Shown: positions 11,525 to 21,990, counted from the first letter of the stretch. The stretch: 64,000 nucleotides of DNA from Aegilops tauschii subsp. strangulata (GCF_002575655.3 NC_053040.3:465358780-465422779), one strand, 5' to 3'. Translations and numbers: made by a program. The notes: generated from the sequence alone by a model not told the origin.

Positions 11525-13224
11525 TTCCCATCTTGGAAATATTATACTGAAGATGAAGGAAAATGCCAGTTGCAGGTGTTTGTCCAGGAGTTATGTGTAA
11601 GTAATGTTATTCATGGCAATTACTTTGCTTTGTCCCATACATCCTACCTCCATGATGGTTATAATACAACAAATTTTCCCATTTTTCTCTACAGAGAAGG
11701 ACCGATTTGGAAACCCAGGATGAGGTAACCTGTGCTAATACCTCTGCCATCTTCAAGAATGCTTGGTGGCAGTATCGGAATTACCTGAAGAAAACGTACT
11801 TCACCGGCAAAGAAACTCATCAAAATCCCTTACGTTCTCCTGAGACACATTTACTGGGCGATGAATGGGAATGCCTTGTTCTGTACTGGTCCCGAACCAA
11901 GAATGTGGTAAGGTCTATGAGCTCATTTTCTATTTTTAAGTACTATATTGTTGCGTCTTACTATACTCTGTTCATGTAGAACAAGTGCCTAAACCTGAAG
12001 AACAACTGTTCTAATTTAAGATTTCATTGCTACCATAGTTCAAAAAAGCGCTAGGCGTTAATTGTGCGTTTTGCCACCGCCTTGCGCTTTACTGACCAAA
12101 GCGCATGCTTATGCGCAGTTATGCACAGATTAAGCGTAGTTATGCGCAATGCGTTTCGCCAATGCCTAGAGCCTAGGCGCGCTTACACGCTCGCTTAGGC
12201 GTGCCTTTTTTAACTATGATTGCTATCGTGCATACTGCTTTGCTCTTGTATCACTGTATTTACTCATACAAACTTATTTTTAAATTGAAGGATCCAATCG
12301 AAACTGCAATGGCACAGCAGGTATGCTCACGCATGTTTCTTTAACAGGCTTGCTCTTATCAATAGCTCTGTTGATTTCAATTTCAATTGTGTATACAGTT
12401 GACTTCTCATATCATGCACATTACTAGCATCACAACAGAGCCAATAGTGTTGTTGTACACGTAGACCATTGGTACCCATCTGAAATCTTGTTGTGCCATA
12501 TAGTTTCCCACGCTTTGTATTCTTTCACTGCTGCTTTGTCTTGAACTGATATGATTTGAACCGTGTCTCTATTTTGATTTAGCAAGACAATGCAGTGACC
12601 ATAGGACATAGATATATGTTTGTTTGATGCTTTTATTATGTACTAGTACTTGGCAATAGAAGACTTGGTAGTTTAATCCTATCCACCTTACTAATGAACA
12701 GGTTCACCTAAATGAGTTTCATATACTAGTACATGCTAAACTGTTATGTGTCTGCTTGTTTCTTCTTTTAGAATGCTGACAAAATATTGGGGAAGAGTGC
12801 CTTATTAAGCAATGGTAAAGGAAGTAATGCAGATAAGGTTCAGGATAGTGACACATCCTTGTTGGTCTCCAACAAAGCTGATAAAACAGCTAAGGAAGAC
12901 TATCTCGAAGATAGTGAGACAACCCCAAAGTCCTGTCTTGGTTTAGTGTTGGAGTTACTGGCCACTACCGCTTGCACAAGCTATTCAAACTCCCTGTCTG
13001 AATCAGTTCGGTTTCTTGAGTCTCAACTACAAGCTGAAAGACATCGATCAGCTGTGCTGCGACAAGAAGCGGAAGGACTGCGGAAGTCCCTGGAGCATTC
13101 AGATGCATACTTTCTGGTGCAACAGCAAGCGTTGGAGGATTTTAGCACCAAACAGGACAAAGCTAATAAGCTTGCTAAGCTTATTGCCAGCATGGTGGAT
13201 ACCACGTTTCTTGAGCTCTTTTGA
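11525..13224 (+). pseudogene. tnpA-like (Ptta/En/Spm family) gene, 3' half
   Basis: After the Copia element the exon continues with codons for PSWKYYTEDEGKCQLQVFVQEL and a GTAAGT donor at about 11598. The next exon (about 11697-11910) encodes the conserved part of this plant family: IFKNAWWQYRNYLKKTYFTG, then DEWECLVLYWSRTKNV. A short exon follows (about 12291-12320, DPIETAMAQQ). The last exon (about 12772-13224) encodes a Ser/Lys-rich stretch and an amphipathic coiled coil (roughly SVRFLESQLQAERHRSAVLR to KANKLAKLIASM) ending in a TGA stop. Splice signals are intact on this side. It probably encoded a subterminal-repeat-binding transposase subunit. Confidence 0.6.
12034..12218. mobile_element. 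185-bp MITE in an intron (hAT- or Mutator-like)
   Basis: Begins CATAGTTCAAAAAAGCGC and ends with the inverted counterpart TTTTTTAACTATG. The flanks attgctac (12026-12033) and attgctat (12219-12226) are a 7/8 match to an 8-bp target duplication, favouring hAT. The interior is rich in GCGC/TGCGCA. No coding capacity. Confidence 0.7.
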
Positions 13225-13539
13225 AGTTGTTTCAGTTAGGCTCTTGTTTTGCTGTCGCGTTTATTTGCACTGGTGGCCAATTTTGACGGCCAGTGTATGT
13301 AATATGTAGCTTTGTTCCCTATATTTGCACTGGTGGCGAACTTTGATGCCCAGTGAATGTAATATGTGTAATAGCGGTAATAGGCTAGCGTTAATTGCTT
13401 GCTTATTTATTTCCTTATTGTCTTGTTTAGTTGTTTGCTTGTAGTCACTGCAATTCTTTTTTCTGTGTTTTTCTAGTGGCCACAATAACTTATTTTTGGA
13501 AACTAGGTCAAAATAATCATGGCAACACATGGACTGTTG

Positions 13540-14640
13540 TAACCATGGGCCTTCTGCGGGCCGTATGATCCATGGGCCTTCTACGGGCCGTAGGATCCAT
13601 TGGCCTTCTATACGGGTCGTAGGATCCATGGGCCTTCTACGGGCCGTACGATCCATGGGCCTTTTACGGGCCGTAGGATCCATGGGCCTTCTACGGGGCG
13701 TATCATCATTTCGTCAATCATGGGCCGTACTATTCGTGGACAATAACGGGCCGTTTATCGGCCGTATTTGATAGCTCTATGAAAACAGCCCAACGGGTAT
13801 TTTTCGACATGAAAACGGCCCAACGTATTAACGGGCCGCAAACGGGCCGACTGTAACCACGGGTTGAATTTGGCCCACAAGCAGAAAATGACAGTAACGG
13901 GCCGTAAGTAACCGAATGCTGGAAATGAGCCCAAGAATAAATGGGCCCTGAGAAGGCCGAAAGATATCATGGGCTGGAAACGGCCCAACGGAATAATGGG
14001 CCGTTAATGGGTATAAATTGATACACTGTTCATTACGGGCCAGTTTACCACGGCCCGTTAAGGGGCCGAGGGTTACTAAGGGCCTCATATGGGCCGAAAG
14101 ACGTCATGAGCCATACATGGGCCGGAAGTTAAAACGGGCGGGAATTATATTGGACGACCCAGATGACGCTACTGGGCCTAATTCGGATAGGCCGTAAACG
14201 GGGGATAGCGGGCTGTAAATGAGCTATATGCGAACAGACTAACAGGCTTGCCGTGGGCCGGCCCGCCACCTTTTGACCAAGTCAAACGGGCCGGCCTTTT
14301 CACACGAATGGGCCTCTGTTGGGCCGTGCCACGTGTCGACGTATCATAGGCGCTTTGGGTCCAATGAGTGGATGACATCTGTCCCAATGATGAGCCGACA
14401 CGTGTTTCCTCCAGCCAATGATGATTTTACACGTGAAAAATCCCCATTGGTCGGGGCTGTTAACGGGTTATCGGATCCAAAACCGGACCCGATAGCTTAA
14501 CGGCGTTCCGTTATGGTGGATGCCACGTGTCGGTCACCTTTGACGAAAGCACTTCTGTGACGCGCGATTTATCGTCATGGAAGTGGACACTTCCGTGATG
14601 ATAATTTTGGTAATGTCATGGAACACTTCTACGACAACAT
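13540..14640 (+). repeat. CACTA subterminal repeat region (GGGCC motifs)
   Basis: More than 20 copies of GGGCC, many as ATGGGCCTTCTACGGGCCGT or the inverse GGCCCAACG, lie in about 0.8 kb and thin out toward 14500. In En/Spm-type elements subterminal repeats of a short motif are the transposase binding sites. The spacing is irregular and both orientations occur. Bases 13225-13539 before it hold two copies of 'tttgcactggtggc' (13263 and 13325) and otherwise nothing recognised. Confidence 0.65.
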
Positions 14641-14722
14641 AGGTATAGCTATCTTGATTCTGTCATAAATTTGTCATGGATGTACATGTATGACAGAAAA
14701 TGTAATCTACTGTGACATTTTG

Positions 14723-14747
14723 TCACGGAAGTGTATTTTTTGTAGTG
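14723..14747 (-). other. CACTA 3' terminal inverted repeat end
   Basis: The last 25 bases are, on the minus strand, CACTACAAAAAATACACTTC plus CGTGA. The inward sequence repeats related 'gtcatggaagtg' and 'cttccgtga' units (14575-14730), as expected for a CACTA end. The partner terminus is not in the window. Confidence 0.75.
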
Positions 14748-14774
14748 GCTGCTGCTGCATGTGTGTTGTATAGG

Positions 14775-15403
14775 CTTGATGCTTGCAGGCCGAGCAGCAC
14801 GCCGGCGACGTGATCTACTATGGAGAAACCACTTTGGAGTGGTGCATCTGCACAACCGCGCAGGAACGTAGAGGCACTCATGTTCTGCTTGGCGGTGGTT
14901 GTCCACGCTGCGCCCCTTCTTTCTTTCTTTCTCCCGACGAGAATGGCAGCGCCGTTCCGCGCGCCCGCGGCCTTCAGTGGTGAGCAGTGCCGGTTGCACT
15001 CGAGGCCGGCCTGCTAGCCGTTTTGTCGCCGACAGCCGACTACGCCGGGGATCGCCGCGAGCTCTCCTGCCGAGAGGCACCCAGTGTAGCGACGGCGCCT
15101 CCGCGCCTGCAACAGCCTCCAATGCTGCTGCTCTTCGTAGTCGCAGTTCAACCAGAGAAACCGAGCGGTGCCGCTGCGGAAGGAGGGGTCGTGAGTCGCG
15201 ACGATGCAGCAGGCGACCCAGAGCGGGGAGGCGTGGCTTCGGTAGCAGGAGAGCATGTTGGCGCCATGGACGTGGCCGTCGCACGGCTGGTAGGGCCCCG
15301 CAGCGTCTGCCAGGCAGTACACCACGGACGCCGCAGAAGCAGCACCGCTGTGGGCACCATGCATGTCGGCAGCAAAGACCTGACACCCTGTACAACGATA
15401 CAC
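14775..15403 (-). pseudogene. GC-rich gene-like fragment, unrecognised
   Basis: The base composition is unlike both flanks (G+C rich and CpG rich, then abruptly AT-rich after 15410). On the minus strand a 129-codon frame (15403-15014) is rich in Cys, Trp and His (YQPCDGHVHG, PLWVACCIV, LNCDYEEQQHWR) and ends in a stop, with more codons in another frame down to about 14775. A plus-strand frame (14899-15423) is also open, so high GC alone may explain it. I do not recognise a family. A captured exon is the simplest reading. Confidence is low. Confidence 0.25.
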
Positions 15404-15905
15404 TTATGAATACTTATGTATAGTTTTTGAGTAGAGAGATGAAGAATGGCCTGTGCATGTGGTTCTTGGCTAGAGCATTATCTAGCGAGATTGGGTTAAC
15501 TCACCATTATATACCTTATATTGTATCAATTGGTTACGATCAGTATGTTCCACATAGTAAAAAAAAAGGTTTGGTGTGTTCCACAGTACATTAATATTGC
15601 TCTGCTCAATCTTGTGGGCTATCTGAATGAATGCAGAGACATACTACTATCATTTGTGTGACCATATTATGAAAATATAATGTTAAAATTATATATTGAA
15701 TTTACTTGGGCGAATCTACTAATATTGTACGTATTTCTTCTTTTGCATAGACGATATCGGATAAAATGTTATGCGTCGACTAACCTGTGGGAAGTTCTAA
15801 TTCTTTCAGTGGTCAGGCTTCAAACTTGCATCAGTAGTTTATTTCGTTCTTTGAGTTGTTGATTCTCTCGCTTAAATTGTATGCACCATGCATAGTTGGC
15901 GGTGT

Positions 15906-15908
<3 letters not shown>

Positions 15909-15943
<35 letters not shown>
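15909..15943 (+). repeat. (TC)n microsatellite
   Basis: About 17 TC units. The surrounding 15424-16740 is AT-rich with no supported gene; the 16218-16430 frame has no recognisable product. Confidence 0.9.
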
Positions 15944-15945
<2 letters not shown>

Positions 15946-16943
15946 AATTTTATCCTTCATATTTTGCAGATTGGAACTCGCCTGAATACTCTAGAGTGGC
16001 CTCCAAACATGTTTTTTTGTCCCTTTTTATTAATACAAAAAACATGAAATTGCTATGGTGTTACACCACAAATTCGCAACGGTGACTCATTTTTTGTTTG
16101 CGTTGGTGAAGTTCTTACATTGTCATTCAATTTGAGCGCGGCTTCAAGACACGAGGGTCAAGAGAAAGAGGAGAGAGAGCAGTAGCAGGCTAGCATTCTC
16201 TTTCTTTTGACGCAACAATGATTTATAGATCTGGTTACGTGCTCATGTCCATTAGATTAGATCATGAGAATGGACTTTTTGTTCCAGTTGGTAAAGTGCC
16301 CGTCAGACCATTTTTTGATGCTGGGTATTGGGTAACAATGGATCACATCATAGGGAAAACTGAAACGGCGCTCTTCAGCTTTGTACGTGTTATACTCCCA
16401 TTTGAAAAAGAAAAGAAGCATAAGGTTTAGGGTTCAACTGAAACATCAAACATGTTTGGCCAATTGTCCAAGGATATGAATATCTGGGCGCTCTTTACCA
16501 TTTCATCACGGGTACTAATCCTGTAGGAGGTTCAATGTACCACATTTTAGATTATTATAAATGTATCAACGTGCACTTTCTGTCTTCCAAGATGCACTAT
16601 ACATGATGACAACAAATTTATCCTTCCTGGTTTTGCTTCTATTCATAACTTTCCTTTTTGTGATTACAATCTTGTACAAATAATTATCTTATTTAAAATT
16701 TATATTCACTACATACATAGAATAAAAACATTATATATAAACATGATGTATCAATGTGGGCGGCGTGCCGCCACGCGGGCATGCTAGTATTTCCTCAATT
16801 AGGTAACAAGTACAAACTTCAATTGAAGGGAAAGCAAGAGTACAGACTTTGTAACTACGGAATTATGGAACTCCTTCCAACTAAAGATGATAGGAAGTGA
16901 TTTCCGAACTACATATAAGACTATCATGCCAATGATTTTTCAA

Positions 16944-18750
16944 TTAGGACCGGAAGTGAATCACAGCAGGCGAAGCCAAACCCAACCCCTCAGCTGTTCG
17001 TTTCCTCTCCTCGGCAGTCCGTGGATATCTTGATTGGTAAACCTTGTCACCACAACGCCCACACAGCTTCCTGTCGTACAGAGATATCTCTGTTATATTA
17101 ACCGCATGTTCCACAACACATCTGATGTATCGCTTAAAATTGTCGTTGGGTTGGAAGCCGTAGATGGTGAGCTTAGCCAGAGTCTTGTGCTTGAAATCAG
17201 GAGCATATAGCTTCCACTTCACGTCTGCCTTTTCGCAGTAACCATATTTCTTCCGGAACTCTTTGTTTGTCATCATTATGCACCAATGATCCCATACTGT
17301 AATGCACAGCTCTTTTAGGGAGGGTGCAGCTTCAATAATAAACATTGTCCAAGCTAAATCACATCCTTCAGGAAGATTGTCCAGATTCACATGCTGTAGT
17401 TTGCTGAGCACAGGCTTGAGCATTTTCGGGCATTCTGGTAAAACCCAAATCTGTGACCGAAAAAACAATTTAAAAATTCAGTGCAAGTTGCATATAAATC
17501 AAATTCCGAACTGGCAGATAAGATAAGACCCACTTAAGTTCATATTGCTGCATATAACCATCATAGAGTGAGAATGGACAGATATGATTCAAACGATTAG
17601 TGAGTACCTTTTCACTTTGAAAATCCAGATGCAGATCACTTATGGAATGAACATCAGCAAGAAGCTGACTTAACTCAAGAATCTTATCAGAATGGACGCC
17701 AACTTTAGTGAGGCTCAGCCTTGAAAGCTGTGGTACAAGACCAAAATACACAGGATGTTCAGAAGAGCACCAATTATTATAGCTCACCCGCTGGAGTTTG
17801 GGTAGACATATCAGCTCAACTCTCTCAAATTTCCCAAGGTCAACCTCGAGCTCAATAAGTTGAGCATGTTCTACTTGCAGCACAGAATAGATCCCTGAGT
17901 CGCAATGGGTTAAACGCAAAGACTCCAAGAGCTTGCAAGTGCTGAGGATGTTTGGGATGTCCTGTTCACCGAACCTCATATTACGCAGCCACAGGCGCCT
18001 GAGGCCAGCAAACGCATCCGGACAAGCACCAACAAAATTATTGAACAGCTTAGCAGATTGGAGGAGATCGGCAGGAGTGCTGTCACTATAAGCCTTCTCC
18101 GTTATAATCTCAAACTCAGCTGCTTCAACCTTCTGGGTTGCCATGGCGTGGGCGACAGATCTTCCAATGGTGAGAGAGTCATGATCCATCAAAATGAATC
18201 TGATTTTGAGATTGCGGATGGTGATTTCCGGGTTCCTCGTGCCCAAGATGCTATCAGTTACATGAGCCACGGCACGGTTGATTTGGGGCATTTTATCATG
18301 GTCATATTTGATGGAACTAATACTTAGGAAGAACTGTGAGAGCATGGTGGGGAGCTTCAGCATTCGCTTCGAGAGGACAGAGGTCCTTATAGCGTCGAGC
18401 GTGTCCACCCTCTCCAGAATGTTGAGCAGAAGGTCATTGGGCAGCTTGCTAAACCTGTCTTCGCTTGCGTTGCTAGCAGCGGCTTCGTTGCGAGTTGCTT
18501 TTTGCGTTGCATTTAGCTGGAACAACAGATAATCAGCCTTTTGAGGATGAACCTTAGGTGAAGGACAAACACCAGGCACACTTACATTACGCCTGTGACG
18601 ACCATTGCGAGCTGATTTCTGCATTGCATTTAACAGTAAAAAGCAACAAATCAGCAGCCTAGCCATGAGGACGAATCGAAGGTAAGGACAAACATCAGGC
18701 ACAAAAGAAGCAGCACTTACATTGCGTCTGCGGCCACCGCTTTGGTTCAT
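16944..18750 (-). CDS. F-box/LRR (FBD-type) protein gene
   Basis: Predicted SCF E3 ubiquitin-ligase substrate receptor. The F-box (EDRFSKLPNDLLLNILERV...) begins near codon 100 from the ATG at 18750 and would bind SKP1. Leucine-rich segments follow, including FAGLRRLWLRNMRF, LLESLRLTHC and LSRLSLTKVGV. The C-terminal part (LPEGCDLAWTMFIIEAAPSL, YRYPRTAEER-like end) is typical of a large cereal subfamily. A GT-AG intron at 17607-17451 joins the codons for QSEK and IWVLPE in phase; the second exon ends at 16944. Two more GT-flanked intervals (18720-18619 and 18585-18502) lie in the N-terminal part, both multiples of three and free of stops. Retaining both gives 549 codons. No frameshift or internal stop was seen. 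The substrate is unknown. Confidence 0.8.
18586..18720 (-). other. Duplicated intron-exon unit in the F-box gene N-terminus
   Basis: The sequence GTAAGTG...TTAAATGCAATGCAG (18720-18619) followed by a 33-bp exon (18618-18586, KSARNGRHRRN) is echoed by GTAAGTG...CTAAATGCAACGCAA (18585-18502) followed by AAAGCAACTCGCAACG. The second acceptor has CAA where the first has CAG, so it probably cannot be used. Both intron-like pieces keep the frame open if retained. Confidence 0.6.
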
Positions 18751-18769
18751 GGCTGATGAGATCAACAAG

Positions 18770-19400
18770 TAGCCTTAACGTATCTACCTTATTGGATCTG
18801 TGACAACAGCCAACGCCTGAGCTGCACTTATTCGAACCCCCCCCCCCCCCCCCCCCCCCCCTCCTCCTCTGTTTATTTAGACCGCCGCAACAAAGCAGAC
18901 TAATCGTCCCTCCTCCTCCGACTCGGCCGGCTCTCCTCCAAAAGGGAGGAGATTATTCAGAGGAGAGGGAGGAGGATCCGGATTACAACTTCTACACAGA
19001 CACACTCCGAATAAAAATCACTCCTTTTGGGCTGCCCTCGCCGCGCAATCGGAAATCGACCTCCTCTCTTCCTCGACTGCCCAAGGAAATCAAATCTTCT
19101 CCCGCCTCCGTCACGCGCGAGATTATTTCCCCCGGAACGCAGCCAGGCATAATTACCCAGGCAGCAGAGGTGGTGGCCGGCGGCGGACGGCAGGGCCGGG
19201 GTCGGGGTTGACACAGGGGGTGGCAGCGGAGGAGAGTGGTGGGTGGCCGGCGGAAGACGGGAGGTTGGGTAGGGAGGCTGTCACAGGGGATGTCAGGGGG
19301 TAGAGTGGTGGTGGGCGGCCGGGGAGCGGGGAGGCCGCACGGGACGGCGGCGCCTGCGGCCGAGGGGATGGACCCGCAAGATCGGCTATGGTTCCTCTTG
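18770..19400 (-). promoter_or_regulatory. Probable 5' UTR and promoter region of the F-box gene
   Basis: A GC- and CpG-rich stretch lies directly upstream of the F-box start codon, with CT-rich tracts (18860-18990) common in cereal leaders and a 25-base poly-C run at 18837-18861. I see no convincing TATA box. Open frames inside (such as 18957-19214 minus and 19236-19493 plus) lack any recognisable product. Confidence 0.4.
18837..18861 (+). repeat. Poly-C tract (25 C)
   Basis: An uninterrupted C homopolymer in the predicted leader of the F-box gene, so G25 in the transcript sense. Its length may be uncertain, since such runs are hard to sequence. Confidence 0.8.
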
Positions 19401-19430
19401 TGCTACTTTTTTTTGAACTTTCTTATGCTT

Positions 19431-19687
19431 CTCCCTCCTTCCCAAAATATAAGGCACGCATTAACTTTTCTGGTCTTCATTGTACAACTTTAACTATAAT
19501 TTTCACTTATTGTATGCCTACAAAATTATTATAAAGGCATATGAAATAGAATTGTTTTGCAAGACAAAGACGATGTTGCTATTCATACATGTTCAATCCA
19601 TGTACTTCAGTATATATATTAATGGTCAAATACGTGCATCAAAGACCGTGTAAAGTCAAGCGCGTCTTATATTTTGGGAAGGATACC
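19431..19687. mobile_element. Stowaway-like (Tc1/Mariner) MITE
   Basis: Starts CTCCCTCCTTCCCAAAATAT and ends with the inverted ATATTTTGGGAAGGATA. The CTCCCTCC terminus and TA target are typical of Triticeae Stowaway elements. The left TA is not preserved. A lone matching end, GGATGGAGGGAGTAC at 20068-20082, suggests another damaged copy nearby. Confidence 0.7.
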
Positions 19688-20217
19688 ATTTTATTTTTTG
19701 AGAGAAAGTTTCTCTGATCTGATGCCGCATATCCCAAGCGTTTGGGCCACTTGACTGAACATCGTAAGCGGTAGGGCCATTCTTCTTCGGCCCACCGATA
19801 GAAAAAATAACATGTGAAAAAACAAAATTAGCTCCAATGATTTTATAGTTTCTCAAAATAAAAGCTCCAATGATTTTATTGTCTCAAAAGAAGAAAACAC
19901 TCCTATGATTTTATAGGAGGGGGACTTTGGTCTATGGGTGTATATACACCCTGTACGAAAATGAATTAGTAGCAAACCAACTTGTGGTTGGTTGGTTAGG
20001 TGAACAGTGGTATCCTTAACCTATCAGGTTCAAATGCTGGTGCTTGAATCAATTTCAAGATGATATGGGATGGAGGGAGTACTTGTGAATTTTTTTCACA
20101 AAAACAAAAATCCCCTTTGACTTCTTTTCATAAAAAACAAATTTTCGGCCAAATAGTATGAATAGTGCCCTATAATAACAAATGAATTTTGTTGTGAGTT
20201 GTCGTGCTCAATGTCCA
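19688..20217. other. Intergenic, no gene seen
   Basis: AT-rich sequence with no supported coding region. It contains a small direct repeat 'ctccaatgattttat' (19831 and 19864) and the lone Stowaway-like end at 20068-20082. Confidence 0.5.
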
Positions 20218-20737
20218 AGGACTTGTTTGGTTGAGTTTATTTCCTCTTTGCATGTGTGTCTAAGATGGGCTTGGCTGAGATAAAACAGGCTAAAAACCAG
20301 CATGTACACATAATTTGGTTGTCTGTATCTAAGTTGGCTCATGAAGGAATCAATATTGACCCACCGTTTGGTTGCTTGCGTTGCAGTGGGCACACAAACT
20401 ATACAGTGTTTAGTTGCAAATTGCATAAGGTGCTATCACGACTTCTCACTAGTGGTGACCTTACCACGCATGATCTGAATATAGTTTCAGTCCTAAGTCG
20501 AAAATAATTCGCAGTTCATCCTATCTACTAACAAATATCAGTACAAATATAACGCACAAGTGCCTCAACTGAGGAAAGTTCATCGATGTTGAACTAGTTG
20601 GAAATCCATCCTCGTCCTCTTCTTCTTCTTGTTGTTGTTCTTCTTCTTCCTTGCTGCTTCTTCTCTTCTCCTGATGCTTCTTCACTTCTTTCTGATGTTT
20701 CTTCTCTTTTGATTCTATTGTTGCTTTTCTTCTTCTT

Positions 20738-21120
20738 CATATCCTTGTCTGACCTCTGTTATCCCACATTGCATGCCACTCCATCATTTTGTTCTTTGAG
20801 GCTTCATTGTCAAATGCCTCCACACCATGGCTGGAGCTAACAACATCGCCAGGCCTCACCTATTTCTACCCCGGCACCAGTTTATCACAACCCCATTGTA
20901 GGATCCAATTATGCAGAATGAAACAAGCAAGAATAAGCTTAACCTCGTTGGGAAAAGTGTAGAATGGCTTCTGATGCAGGATCTTAAACCTATTCTTCAA
21001 AGCTCCAAATGTCCTCTCAACCCGTAACTCTAAGTCTGGAGTGTTTGAGATAAACAGTTCTTGTGGAGTCCTAGAATAGTTCCTACCAGAGAACTCACTC
21101 AAATGGTACCTGGTTTTGTT
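20738..21120 (-). pseudogene. PIF/Harbinger transposase, C-terminal fragment (DDE_Tnp_4 type)
   Basis: The frame reads TRYHLSEFSGRN...RTPQELF, then VERTFGALKNRFKIL, which contains the third catalytic acidic residue (E of VER), then LACFILHNWIL, and ends near ...MWDNRGQTRI and a stop at 20738. Between LVPG and the end there are in-frame stops, so it is broken. The part upstream of 21120, where the first two catalytic Asp would be, is not recognisable. Typical transposases of this family are about 350-450 residues; roughly a third remains. Confidence 0.7.
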
Positions 21121-21404
21121 GATCTTTCGGGAGGTGATAATCAATACCACAATGATGTGGAGTCGTTGAGTAATCAAATGGTTGATGGAGATTAGGATAG
21201 AGACACAATTGCAATAAAGACGTGGGAAGATTATGTCATTTATGGGCAACCATAGTAAAGAAGATGAGGGGAGAAGTGAGGATGTGGGAAGAGTTAGTAA
21301 TCTAAACTCTTTGTTTATTTTCATAATTGTTAGTGCATAAGTTTTTTCATGACTAGGTTAGATAGTAATGTTACTAACATTATTGTGCTCAACAACTATG
21401 ATGT

Positions 21405-21768
21405 TTGGAAGAGGTTCTCCAAAGTTTCTGGCTCCGTCCAAGAAGTTGTCACCAAAAGCTTGTAGTACAAAAAGGAAAGGGACATCTCCAAAAGGTTGTA
21501 CCTCAAAAAGTAAAGGGGCATCTCCAAAAGGTATTACTACACCTCGCTGTCCTAGGTGTTGTAAAATGGTTCCTTGTTGTCCTAAGTGTTGTAAAATGTT
21601 ACATGTTCATTATTTACATTATGTTTCTTGCACACTATTCTTTGTTGTCCTAGGTGTTGTAGAATTGTTTCTTTCTTATTCTAGTACCGGATGAGCCTAG
21701 AGCATCATGGACTTCTGGACAAGAGAAGACTCTAGTTGAGTTGCTTCATGAGCATAACAACCCATCTG
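21405..21768 (+). pseudogene. Harbinger Myb/SANT-like ORF1 fragment
   Basis: The region 21405-21560 encodes lysine-rich repeats (KGTSPKGCTSKSKGASPKG). Then 21690-21768 encodes RASWTSGQEKTLVELLHEH, the start of a Myb/SANT-like DNA-binding domain that Harbinger elements use as an accessory protein. It breaks off at about 21768 where a Gypsy LTR fragment begins. The pieces are not in one frame. Confidence 0.55.
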
Positions 21769-21990
21769 ACGGTGTCCTAGACTAGGCGTACTCACCACGT
21801 CGTCTCCCGACCAGGTGGGTCAGGCTGACGACCCCCATGGCGGTTCACTAATGGTCTTCTTTGGGCAGCCCATGACGTAGACAAGGAAGGCTCCATAAAA
21901 CTTGGCGTACAAGACAAGGACTCCTCTAAATCCTAGGCCTCCGGTACATTATATAAACCGAGACTCATCACTTTGGGACCAAATTCATAT
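21769..21990 (+). mobile_element. Gypsy-type LTR fragment
   Basis: Starts TGACGGTGTCCTAGACTAGG and continues GTACTCACCACGTCGTCTCC, with a TATA-like 'cattatataaacc' at 21950. This wording is common in Triticeae Gypsy LTRs. It interrupts the Myb/SANT fragment. The 3' end is not defined. Confidence 0.45.

Larger units (their letters stand above)
1..14747 (+). mobile_element. CACTA (En/Spm-type) DNA transposon, 3' part, with nested insertions
   Basis: The right terminus is visible: read on the minus strand from 14747 it begins CACTACAAAAAATACACTTC, the 5'-CACTA end that defines the superfamily. Inside lie a GGGCC-rich subterminal zone (13540-14640) and a multi-exon gene resembling the plant Ptta/En/Spm transposase family. 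In En/Spm the tnpA exons also lie in the 3' half next to the subterminal repeats, so the layout fits. The left terminus is outside the window, so the 3-bp target duplication (gct would follow at 14748) cannot be checked. A Copia element (2917-11524) and two MITEs are inserted. That the gene belongs to this element, rather than the element merely lying beside it, is an inference. Confidence 0.7.
14748..16787 (+). mobile_element. Probable Helitron, 3' end at 16787
   Basis: The right end has the Helitron signature: a GC-rich hairpin at 16755-16773 (stem GTGG(G)CGGC / GCCGCCAC, loop GT, one bulged base), then CTAG at 16784-16787 followed by T. No TC-start 5' end could be fixed; the region back to the CACTA end at 14747 is assigned only as the maximal extent. 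Helitrons often carry host gene pieces, which would suit the GC-rich stretch at 14775-15403. No Rep/helicase is present, so it would be non-autonomous. Confidence 0.45.
20218..21768. mobile_element. PIF/Harbinger element, truncated
   Basis: It has the two genes expected of the superfamily, transcribed away from different sides: a DDE-type transposase fragment on minus (20738-21120) and a Myb/SANT-like fragment on plus (21690-21768). The left end may be the Harbinger-like GGACTTGTTTGGTTGAG at about 20219. The right end is lost where a Gypsy LTR sequence starts at about 21769. A CTT-rich tract (20610-20735) lies 3' of the transposase. Confidence 0.6.

Noticed and set aside
14649..15395. 248-codon minus frame of Arg/Ser/Pro-rich sequence
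   Set aside because: It runs across the CACTA terminus at 14747 into unrelated sequence, and overlapping frames on both strands are equally open because of high GC.
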